A stretch of 64,000 nt of DNA, from contig NC_073746.1 in NCBI RefSeq assembly GCF_029784135.1, positions 97,867,015 through 97,931,014 on the forward strand, given 5' to 3'. This stretch comes from Toxorhynchites rutilus septentrionalis. Lineage: Eukaryota > Arthropoda > Insecta > Diptera > Culicidae. The notes under the pieces are model-generated. The model saw only the letters and a program-made list of their open reading frames with translations, made no database searches and was not told the DNA's origin. The stretch's first letter is position 1. Every line of letters begins with the position of its first letter. The position numbers were made by a program, and so were the translations under genes. This document shows, piece by piece, positions 53,911 through 63,172 of the stretch.

Positions 53911-55628
53911 GCAGGGGAACCGCGGGTAATACGGACAGTGGGGATAAAATGGACAGGTGTTTGATTTGTATAGTTATATTTTGAATTTCAGATTTCTGTT
54001 AATGAGAACACCTTCTACATGTTATTCTATAATACACTCGACAAAAAAATTAGAGGAACAGAATGCGAAGTCGGAAATTTCAAGTGATTTTGACATATAT
54101 AATATTGTAAGGAGTGATGATACTCACACATATTTATACCCATGTCCACACATACACGCACTCCACACCCACAAACTCATAAATACGAAAGTTACGAATC
54201 GTTCATTCTGAGAGTCGCGTATGATTTTACACTTCTGGTACGATTTGCGATTAAATGCTCCTCTAATGTACTCCAAACTTCGGCTAGAAAAAACGGCTGA
54301 ACGTATCAATATGAAACGTTCACGGACGTTTAGGGAATACAGTAGGCTAAAAATTTGCCTGCAAACATTAGAACTAACTGCGATATTTGCAGAACTACAG
54401 CGGATTTTGTAAAACACTATAAAAATCCTATTTTTGGCACTTTTTTGAATCCGATGCAAAAAATTTAAATTATTAACAAATTATCCTTGTGCAGCATTTA
54501 CTGGAGTTTTTGAAACTGCCTTTCGATTTGCGGTGCGATGGTTGTTTATTGAATTATTCATCATCAAAAACGAAGGGGTAATTCTTCATTGAACTGAAAT
54601 ATCTCTGTGTGAAAAAGTCCTACAGGAACGTTATTGGAACCAAAAAAAATATGTACGAAAAATATTCTAAAACCTAAAAGCTACCTAAAAGTTGTAGCTT
54701 CAAAATGATGCACCTCCCATCGATATGCGTTGATCTTTTACAAAGATACAGCATGTCAAAAATCACTTAAAATATCCGACTTTGCATTCTGTTCCTCTAA
54801 TTCTTTGGGGAGTGTATTTAAGCCACCCTATGGCAATGAATACTGTTCAAAAGTGGAAAAGGGAAGCAAAAACCGAAAATCATACATGATTCCGCGTGTG
54901 AATGTCATTTTAGCTGCTTCGATATTAAGCATTTTGAATGTTTTAATATCAAAATTCAATTCGCTAATGGTTATATTTCGGTTTGTGAGTTAACAGAGAA
55001 GTGATATTAGGTATGCACGGAAAAGTAAATTCATTTTTGAGTGGAAAATTTAAATTATTGAAATAATTGTACTGGTGGGGTAAAACGGACAGTTGCCAGT
55101 GGGAGTGAGATGGACTGTGGAAAGTCTGCTTAATCTATTCCTAAGGAATGCCCTGCCTCTATAAATGGAAATTAAATCGCCAAATGTGTACTGTTTAGAA
55201 GCTGACTAGAACCAAAAGCAAAATAGTTGAGGGCCTGTCCGTTTATACTGCTGAAAAGCACGATATCACTTCTAGGTGGATTAATTCGATTTATTTCATA
55301 ATTTAACGGACATTCGTGTTGATAAATAAAATTATTCCTCTCACGATCAAAAAACCTCTACGTATTACAAACCTGTCCGTATTACAAACTTGTCCATATT
55401 ATCCCCACTATATGTCGCATCGAAAAAAATGTTGTACTTTTCGGTCTGTTTTAATCTCAGTAAAAAACATTGAAAAACACTTTTTTGTAAAATATTTGGC
55501 CAATTAGGTAGAAAAACAGTATAATGAATTGCAAGAAACTGCATCAAAGTTTTGGGAAGCAAGAGTTTCCAAAGAAATAATTAAAGTTCTTCTTAACATG
55601 TCCGTTTTACCCCCACCTCCCCTAACAG
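53911..55628. mobile_element. Pogo-like non-autonomous element (~1.7 kb)
   Basis: TA at 53909-53910 and 55629-55630. The left end has AGGGGAACCGCGGGTAATAC GGACA; the reverse complement of the right end has AGGGGAGGTGGGGGTAAAAC GGACA. Inner copies of GGGGTAAAACGGACAG (55077), CTGTCCGTATTAC and TGTCCATATTATCCCCAC (55372-55410) are subterminal motifs. GGTAAAACGGACA tips with TA duplication occur in pogo-type elements. No transposase; a Tc1-like MITE is nested at 54035-54814. Confidence 0.7.
54035..54814. mobile_element. 780-bp Tc1-like element with ~60-bp TIRs, nested
   Basis: TA at 54033-54034 and 54815-54816. The tips are CACTCGACAAAAAAATTAGA and, on the reverse strand, CACTCCCCAAAGAATTAGAG. 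They then share GGAACAGAATGC.AAGTCGGA and AAGTGATTTTGACAT. The terminal repeats run about 60 bases. ORFs inside are short and unrecognised, so the element is non-autonomous. Confidence 0.88.
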
Positions 55629-55630
55629 TA

Positions 55631-57640
55631 GTTTTTTACTAGATTGTGTTGATGGTCGTATATCGGACCACACTAACCATATTTTGTCAAAAGAACGCGT
55701 GCCTGAAAGATAACATATCAGTTTCCATTTTTTGTGAACAAAGTTCGCTAATACACCAATCATGTCAAATGTTATATTGATTGAATTTCCGAGGAATAGC
55801 GTATTTTCGATGCCTTTTTAATACAGAAAAGATAAATGCGCAGCAGAAACATGTAGAAAAAGTAGGGAAGCGTACCAGACGGATGTTCATCTGAAAAAGC
55901 TATTTTCGATGTGAAACCTCGACAACAAAATTGAAACTAAACAAATCAAGAGTCAAATTTACAGACATCAAAATGGTCGATGAGCGATCAAAACTCTATT
56001 GGGAAGCACTGACAGTATATCCGTTTAAACCAAATTATCACAGCCCTAATCAAGGTTTCAGGAATGTTCTTGGAAGTCAATATTAATTCCCACATTAAAA
56101 TGTATTAAAATGTTTACATGCCATTGACATTTATGAATGATACCATTCATACACACTGAGCAGCTTCGGATATGCATATGCGTTGCAACCATTGACAAGA
56201 AACATTGTTGGTGCTGCGACTTCACACTTCCCTTCCCAATGAAATAAATTCGTCTCGCATAATCTCATATCCTGTTCCGCCGCCACACCATGCGTCCAAT
56301 CACCGCCGTACACTGAACAGCATGAAATGAGGCTCACTTTTTTCTGTCCAGTACAAGACAGCATGAGGGCAGATTTAAAATCGTGGGGGACTATTTTTGC
56401 GAAAAAAAAAAGAGGTGCATTTCGTCTGCGACTGAACCCACTGAGATCAAGAGCGGCTGCGGCATTCGGCGATCCGTCCGCGAGACTCCGTTGGTCCTCT
56501 TTTATCGGCCCCCGGTGTGGTGGTCAATCGGTGTGGGACAATTCTGTTGTGGGGGCCCGGTCGCTCGCGTTCACTTCGGTCCCATCCAAACGAATCCATT
56601 CATTTGGAAATAAAGTGCCAATTGCAGACCAAACCCAAACGTCTCGGAGATCACTTGGAATAAAAAGAAACCAACCTAATAATAATAATATTACCCGTAG
56701 GTATCTGCTCCCACACTCTTATCAACGACATGTGAAATGCACATAAATAATGTATCGCCTGTCAGAAAGTGGTCTGTCTGCTGTTTGTGGGATTTCAGCT
56801 ATATGTGTTTTAGCACATTGGCACTTTGCTCTTTTCGGTTGGTCCATAAAACATTGCTTAAAGACTATTCAAGAGCTTACTTAATACTTGTGCTGAGACT
56901 CGTGTTTCTGCACTGCTTTGCGGAGTAAAATCGTGGGAGTGCAATGAAAAATACGTGTAACAGGTCCCACATGCAGTCTGGGACTGCAACATTTTGATAA
57001 TTACTATAAATTATTGCTTTTCGTTCGGCGTTGTTATATCGCATTCTAAATAGTTGCTAGTGTGTTGCTGTTTTGTATGCATTGTCGGAATCGCAATATG
57101 AGTAACAAGAGAGATTTGGACAGAAATAAGACAAACCACTATCTCAGTATTTTCAGGGCCTATCTTCTGGTATCAGATAATGCTTTCTCAAGAACATATT
57201 TCAAGAGACGATTTGAGACATGGAAACATCGGCATATCCCATCGACTACATCTATCCAAATTCAGTTATGTATACTATGTAGAATTATCCACACTTACAC
57301 ACACACGAATCATTCATAAAATATTATTCATTATGTTTTTTTTAAGATTCATTCATGTTGCAGAAAAATTTAAAAAAATCTTCAGAAAAAAAACAGTTTG
57401 GATTCCAAAAAATAGTGACAAAATAAAGTGGCCACTGTTGAAATCGCTATATTTGTGATAAGTGTCCATCGTGTTTATATTTTTAGTATTCGCACTTGAA
57501 GATTTGGAAAAAAAACGGAGAACGCAGTTGTTTTGATTCCTTTTGTGCATCCGAAAATTGGTCGTTCGAGATTTCAATCGAAAGAGGCGGGTTTCTTGTG
57601 TAGCCCAAGTCGGATGAAGAGCAGCAGGTGCGTCACATCC
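55631..57640. other. 2 kb without a recognised element
   Basis: 56290-56750 is GC-richer. One plus-strand ORF (ATG 56327 to 56746, 139 codons; MRLTFFCPVQDSMRADLKSW..) is Arg/Ser/Pro-rich, with no recognisable domain. It could be exonic, but I cannot support it further. Confidence 0.35.
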
Positions 57641-57647
57641 AAGAGAC

Positions 57648-57839
57648 GGTCTCATCAAGACGGGCCTGGAAAAGCATTTCTTTTTTCAGCAGTATAACGA
57701 TCCAAAGCACACGACCATGGTAACAATATCATTCTTCCGGGCGTGTCGCATCAAACCACTTGAATGTCCCCTGCAAAGCCCGGATCTCAACTCTATTGAA
57801 AACCTGTGGGCAGTGCTGCGGGATAATTGGGTACTTTGA
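57648..57839 (+). pseudogene. Tc1-type transposase C-terminal fragment
   Basis: The frame reads TGLEKHFFFQQYNDPKHTTM, VTISFFRACRIKPLECPLQS and PDLNSIENLWAVLRDNW, then TGA at 57837. NDPKH contains the second catalytic Asp, and SPDLN.IENLW contains the Glu. The first Asp region and N-terminal DNA-binding domain are absent or unrecognisable upstream (57500-57640). Confidence 0.88.
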
Positions 57840-57949
57840 TCCATTTGATTGAATAACCACACCTCCATTCAAGCCGCTTGTCTTACTGTTATTTGTGATT
57901 TACGTCTGTCCCTATCAATTGAATTAGTGACCGACACTCAATTGACATT

Positions 57950-58440
57950 CGACGATGCATTGGTATGCTTTCAAAGAAAAAAAAATTTATTGGCAAAGCG
58001 GACTCCCCCTGGCACATTGATTTTGAAGTCCGTGTTAGGGAAACACTATTTGGTGTGAACAAAAAAAACCCCTACTTGCATGTGTTTACAAAGCAGATTC
58101 CTTCAAATACATTAATTTTGAAGTCCGTGTTAGGGTAACACAGCTCGGTGGGAACAAAAATACCCCCTACTTGCATGTATATTTGCAAAGCGGATTCCCA
58201 CAGGTACATTGATTTGAAGTCCGTGTTAGGGAAACACTATTTGGTGTGAACAAAAAAAACCCCTACTTGCATGTGTTTACAAAGCAGATTCCTTCAAATA
58301 CATTAATTTTGAAGTCCGTGTTAGGGTAACACAGCTCGGTGGGAACAAAAATACCCCCTACTTGCATGTATATTTGCAAAGCGGATTCCCACAGGTACAT
58401 TGATTTGAAGTCTGTGTTGGGGAAACCGTTAATCGGGCCA
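57950..58440. repeat. Minisatellite, ~95-bp units in 190-bp higher-order repeats
   Basis: Units contain GAAGTCCGTGTTAGGG, AAACACTATTTGGTGTGAAC or AACACAGCTCGGTGGGAACA, CCCCTACTTGCATGT and ATTGATTT. The block 58024-58213 is repeated as 58214-58403 with no difference that I can see. The same unit type occurs with more divergence at 13320-13690. Confidence 0.95.
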
Positions 58441-58744
58441 ATTAAAACGAGGCAGTTAGGGCGTTTAGATAACGCTCAACATTTTACAGTTATTCAATTG
58501 TTTATCTAATTAAAAATAACCTTTTATTAAATGCGATAGATGTGTAGAAATATTCCCTATCAATTGATGCAAACATATTTCCGATCCAGTGAAAAATTAT
58601 CGAGTTTTAAGCATTCGAAATCTTTCATTTTTTCCTGCATGTTCTGTATTTAGGTTTTCATTTTACCCCCCATATATTCAGGTTAAACGTAGTCCCATGT
58701 CAACAGAGGAACAACTGGCGAGAGTGAATTTTTAATTTCTTTTA
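58441..58744 (+). repeat. 3' part of the palindrome family after the minisatellite
   Basis: GGGCGTTTAGATAACG, ACATTTTACAGTTATTCAAT and CCTATCAATTGATGCAAACAT match 13695-13850. A diverged palindrome, AACGTAGTCCCATGTC, lies at 58686-58701. The DD37 transposon starts 43 bases further on. Confidence 0.75.
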
Positions 58745-60050
58745 AAGGGTGTGTCACATCAAATTGCATTACGGAAAAAACGCTGTAGAAATTCGCCCAG
58801 TAAACCGATCTTTTTGAAAATTTTAGACAGTAAAATAAAAACTATTAAACAACTTTTGGCATTTTCTTTTTATTCATACTTCGAGCCCAAGCCCGTATGC
58901 TCGCACCTTCCTCTTCCTTCTTCCGTCCATAAGGTTCTGTACAACGTCAGTTGTAGTTTTTTTTTGAACAGAAATCCATTTTCTCTTGAAGTCCGCCTCC
59001 GATTTGACAACTTTTGGGTTCTTCCGGAGGGCCTGCTTCATTATCGCCCAATATTTATCTATTGGGCGAAGCTCCGGCGCGTTGGGCGGGTTCATTTCCT
59101 TTGGCACGAAGATGACCCCGTTGGCTTCGTACCACTCCAACACGTCCTTTGAATAGTGGCACGAAGCGAGATCCGGCCAGAAGATGGTCGGGCCCTCGTG
59201 CTGCTTCAATAGTGGTAGTAAGCGCTTCTGTAGGCACTCCTTAAGGTAAACCTGCCCGTTTACCGTGCCGGTCATCACGAAGGGGGCGCTCCACTTTCCG
59301 CAAGAGCAGATCGCTTGCCACACCATGTACTTTTAGGCAAACTTGGATAGTTTCTGCTTGCGAATCTCCTCCGGAACGCTGAATTTGTCCTCTGCGGAGA
59401 ATAACAACAGGCCCGGCAGCTGACGAAAGTCCGCTTTGACGTAGGTTTCGTCGTCCATTACCAGGCAATGCGGCTTCGTCAGCATTTCGGTGTACAGCTT
59501 CCGGGCTCGCGTCTTCCCCACCATGTTTTGCCTTTCGTCGCGGTTAGGAGCCTTCTGAACCTTGTATGTACGCAGACCCTCCCGCTGCTTGGTCCGCTGG
59601 ACGAATGAACTTGACAAATTCAGCTTATTGGCGACATCCCGGACCGAACTTCTCGGATCACGTCTAAACTGCTTAACTACGCGCTTGTGATCTTTTTCAC
59701 TGACGGAGCATCCATTTTTGCCGTTCTTCACCTTCCGGTCGATGGTTAGGTTCTCGAAGTATCGTTTTAGTACTCTGCTGACCGTGGATTGGACGATTCC
59801 CAGCATCTTACCGATGTTCCGATGTGACAACTCCGGATTCTCGAAATGAGTGAACAGGATTAATTCACGACGCTCTTTTTCGTTCGACGACATTTTTCCA
59901 AATTTACGAAAAATTGACAGTGACATTGACAGTGGCCAACGTGATCTTTACACTCTTATCTGATTATAAGCGAAAGCTGAAGATATAATTCCTAAAAATT
60001 AAATTTCTACAGCGTTTTTTCCGTGATGCAATTTGATGTGTCACACCCTT
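58745..60050 (-). mobile_element. DD37-type transposon, 1306 bp, complete ends
   Basis: TA at 58743-58744 and 60051-60052. The terminal inverted repeats are 49 bp (58745-58793 and 60002-60050) with two differences, beginning AAGGGTGTGWCACATCAAAT. One transposase pseudogene fills the interior. It is the best-preserved transposon of the window as a DNA structure. Confidence 0.97.
58874..59893 (-). pseudogene. DD37-family transposase with one stop and a Glu-to-Asp active site
   Basis: The start chosen is ATG 59893 (MSSNEKERRELIL, AAAATG context); an in-frame ATG exists at 59926. First HTH LSHRNIGKMLGIVQSTVSRV; second HTH VRDVANKLNLSSSFVQ. Basic linker KVKNGKNGCSVSEKD. First Asp in CLVMDDETYVKAD; second Asp in IFWPDLASCHYS. 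Exactly 37 residues later, LRPIDKYW carries Asp where relatives have Glu (LRPVEQYW at 31525). A TAA at 59333-59335 interrupts SKFA/KYMVWQAICSCG, and nothing else breaks the 340-codon frame. The protein would be nuclear and cut at the 49-bp repeats. Confidence 0.95.
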
Positions 60051-60052
60051 TA

Positions 60053-60417
60053 TTCTTACGTTCCTCGCATTACTGTGGGAGTGTGGTGCTAACACATGAG
60101 CAAGGGGCATTATAGAATGCTCTCCCATCGCCTGCTCAGTGTATGCTTGATTAGCCACTTATATGACCGAAATATGACCACTTATATGACCGAAATCATA
60201 CTTCAATGCGGAAAGCCGAGATTGTGAGAATGAATGATTTGTTTTCGTTCGTCCAAATGCGTTCATCGCATTCAAATGAGAAGGAATAGCGTTCGTTTGA
60301 CAATGAACCCTATCGGATCTCAGTTGACAAGGTTAGCCAAATTCAAGCGATCGAGCAATGCTTTCTTTGGTGGCAAATTGTGTTCTTTGTCATTTTCGTC
60401 GAATTTTTTCTATTGAG
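60053..60417. other. No gene recognised; short tandem motif
   Basis: 60158-60205 has TATATGACCGAAAT(A) repeated with CACT spacers. The rest shows no feature. Confidence 0.4.
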
Positions 60418-60630
60418 ATTGAATTTACACCACACTGCCTGTGGGCCATCCTCGATGCTAGGGTCGACAAAACCGGTGTCACCAATAAAAACAATTATTT
60501 CGAAGCCCTGAAGGGCACGTTGGAAGTACTCGATCCATAATAGCTGAAAACCCTTGTGAAGAGCGCTTGCAGGAGATCTTGAAGGCTAAAGAAAGCCATA
60601 ACAATTATTGAAATGTTCTTGTTTGCCTTC
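60418..60630 (+). pseudogene. C-terminal remnant of a Tc1/mariner-like transposase
   Basis: The frame reads LWAILDARVDKTGVTNKNNY and FEALKGTLEVLDP. With stops it continues LKTLVKSA..R.QEILKAKESHNNY. The pattern (LWAxLDxxV, a Lys/Asn-rich turn, ALxxxLxxLDP, LVxSMxxRLxxILKAKG) is that of the tail following the catalytic Glu in Tc1/mariner proteins. The Glu itself and all upstream parts are not visible. Confidence 0.55.
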
Positions 60631-61217
60631 AGTTAGGCTTATTTGAAACCATTCTAATCAGGGCACTTTTTTATCACTATTTTTTCTGGAATACTCCTTG
60701 AGATTCGGTAAGCTCCTTTTTTTTCGACCAATTAAAAGGCCATTTCCCGGACATCATGTCGCGTTAAACCATAAAATTCATCCGTGTTGCTCTTTCAAGT
60801 TCTTCCTTCTTCCAACTTTGTCTGTCCATCCTTTGTTTGTAATTCAGCGGCATCTGGAATCAACTAGACCAAAGAAAAGTTTCAAACCTGTATCACCAAT
60901 TCACCCCACAAAAACGTGTACATACCAACCCACACAGCATGCAAAAATTTAAATGCAATTTATTTCATTTATTGTTATCAAACTTGCAGTTTCGCTGTAT
61001 CAAATAGTTCCTCTTCTGTAGGCGAGCAAAACTTTACTGCATATTACACGAAAAGTTTGTTTAGTCGCCGGAAAAAACCTTAAAACCACAATCAAAAAAC
61101 ATACAATTTTTTACAATCAAAGTATTTGCATGGTTAATGCTAACGTTTCCCCTTCACCTGTCAAATTTTACCAGGGCTTTTTGAGATAAATTACCGTATA
61201 TGTTTAGGTGCCACTAA
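60631..61217. other. No gene recognised
   Basis: AT-rich; the ORF at 60698-60952 has no recognisable domain. Confidence 0.4.
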
Positions 61218-61620
61218 CGACACCAACGACATGTGGAGTGAAGATGAGTTCAGTCGTTGGTTACACACGATTATCCCGAGGGTCTCGACGAGTGCTTGGT
61301 TTAAGGTATTGAATGTAGGTCGTGATTTCATTCGCGTGATATCTCGGCTCATGTCCAATCACTACAACCTAAACGCGCATCTCTACCGCATTGGGCTCGC
61401 AGTAAACAATCTTTGTGATTGTGGCGATGGCTACCACGACATCGAGCATGTTGTCTGGTCGTGTATCCGGTTCCATACTGCTCGCTCTCAGCTCTCTAGA
61501 GCACTGAGAGCACAAGGCAGACAATCGGATGTCCCCGTCCGGGATATCTTAGGTAGCCGTGATCCTGATCTTCTGCTTCATCTATACCTGTTCCTCAGAA
61601 ACGTCGATGTCAACGTTTAA
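61218..61620 (+). pseudogene. Non-LTR retrotransposon ORF2 C-terminus, 5' truncated
   Basis: Reads WSEDEFSRWLHTIIPRVSTS, AWFKVLNVGRDFIRVISRLM, SNHYNLNAHLYRIGLAVNNL, CDCGDGYHDIEHVVWSC and on to DLLLHLYLFLRNVDVNV, then TAA. The Zn-knuckle-like C-x-C...H..C (CDCGDGYHDIEHVVWSC) after an R(L)MSNHY.L..HL block is typical of the region after RNase H in I/LOA-type elements. Reverse transcriptase and most of RNase H are missing, so this is a 5'-truncated copy. The frame is intact over 129 codons. Confidence 0.88.
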
Positions 61621-61903
61621 TGATGTTTCCTTCGTTGTGTCCCTGTTTCATATTCCTCCTATCCGATCTATAAACTTTTACTTAGTTGCGGCAATACATA
61701 CACACACTCTTTACAGATACACGGGCCAAAGGTTGTGCAGTCAACTGATGATTCAACAAGAGCCAAAGGTTGTACCGCTAAGGACAACTCTACACGAGCT
61801 GATGATTGCGCCGGCTAGTGACCATTCTATCCTGGATTCCTCGAGTCGAGAAGACGCACTACGCTAGATATGGGGTACATACTAGGGGGGCGTTGCTGAT
61901 TAA

Positions 61904-62947
61904 GGTGAAGGTGGAAGCTAGCCACAAATGGCTGCCATAATGGCGCTCATTTCTTTCATCTCCCTCCCTCACTCCTCGCCCAAAAATCAATAATTTTGCG
62001 AAACAGTGTGAAGAAAATGATCGTTTTCGCACACTTCCCATCAGGTAATATCAACCAAACTCTAATCGATTACTCACAAGATATAAAATTTTCATCTGCT
62101 GTCGCATTGTATAGGGAAAAACGTCGGAAAACTCGAGCAAGTGCTCTGACAGTTAAATTTTCTTTTTTCAATCTTCGGCAATGGTTTTGTTTGTATTGGT
62201 GAAAGCATCGTTATTTTTTCGACACTGATGCCAGACAACATAATCGGAACAGCTATCAAAACCACTCAATAAAATATTATTCGTGAGTCATAGCGTTTCA
62301 TGTCATAAAAATCAATAGAATAAAATTTTGTTGATATCAATACAATCATTGTTTTTACGTTTAATGGGTCTATAATGTAAGCGACTTTAACATTGGGTAA
62401 GAAAATTGTATTGCAGAGCTCGGAACACTGCCACGACTGCCTATGCTTTCAAAAACAATAAACAGAAAAGCATTACATTCAATCAAAATGTCTCGGCCAA
62501 CGAAGAGAAGGGTTAAGGCTCTCCAACGTGAATATGTGGAAACAATACGACCAACGAAGGAAAATATTAATGAATTATCAGCATCGAGTTACTATGCGGA
62601 AGAACTTGTTAATACCAAAAGAGCCCCCATTTCGCATGTGTTATGAATTTGCTCATGTTACGCTCGCGTATAATCAGAATTTTACTTCATACGCAAATGC
62701 ACCTTCTATATATATTTATGTATGCAATTGTTCATCGGAACATTTTGTTCATACATCTAACTTCAGTATTGAATTGTCATTTTTTTTTCAAATGTATTCA
62801 AAGACTCGTATCAATGAAGCACCACACAGTCTGATAAGTGAATTGATCTGTTTAAGTGTGCTTTGCTCTTCTCTCACAAACACTATTACCCCATTTTTAC
62901 ACGTGGGTTTACCTATACTACTACAATGGCTAGCTTCCACCTTCACC
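61904..62947. mobile_element. 1044-bp TTAA-flanked element with perfect 21-bp TIRs
   Basis: TTAA lies at 61900-61903 and 62948-62951. Both tips read GGTGAAGGTGGAAGCTAGCC then A, identical over 21 bases. The unoccupied target GCTGATTAACGGTCAGCTGC is present (in reverse) at 12695-12720 and 44143-44163 with a single TTAA, so the boundaries and the duplication are proved by comparison. TTAA specificity indicates piggyBac-type mobilisation, though the tips lack the usual CCY start. There is no transposase, only a short ORF (62488-62646). Confidence 0.95.
62488..62646 (+). CDS. 52-codon ORF inside the TTAA element
   Basis: ATG at 62488 in a good context (ATCAAAATG) starts MSRPTKRRVKALQREYVETI and ends HVL before TGA at 62646. 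The N-terminus is strongly basic. No family recognised. It may be the start of a captured gene or a truncated transposase, or chance. Confidence 0.25.
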   Translation: MSRPTKRRVKALQREYVETIRPTKENINELSASSYYAEELVNTKRAPISHVL

Positions 62948-63172
62948 TTAATGGTCAGCTGCATCCCAATAGGAAGTATCCCGTGTCGGGCACACGTACA
63001 GAGCATTGGAGATAGCAACATCCCAATTACGAGAACACTTGTTATACTAACCTCGAGCCGACCGCGAGTAATCGGTTACATATTAAACACATAGATAATA
63101 AGAAAAACTGTCAAAATATTGAACTCCGGCCCCGCCAGGCTAACGCCATATGAGCCTTGATAAAAATATATA

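Larger units (their letters stand above)
61621..63172 (+). mobile_element. LINE 3' UTR, split by a TTAA element
   Basis: 61668-61900 and 62952-63172 together match the minus-strand copies at 12205-12785, 43930-44230 and 45865-46300. The order is ACTTTTACTTAGTTGCGGC, TCAACTGATGATTCAACAAG, ATTCTATCCTGGATTCCTCG, CGTTGCTGATTAA, then GTCAGCTGCATCCCAATAGG, CGAGTAATCGGTTACAT and AACGCCATATGAGCC. The 3' tip ends near GATAAAAATATATAT. Confidence 0.88.

Noticed and set aside
57950..58440. CRISPR-like array
   Set aside because: The units are contiguous ~95-bp tandem repeats without unique spacers, and the sequence is eukaryotic.
58751..59152. 133-codon plus-strand ORF
   Set aside because: It is the antisense shadow of the DD37 transposase on the minus strand.
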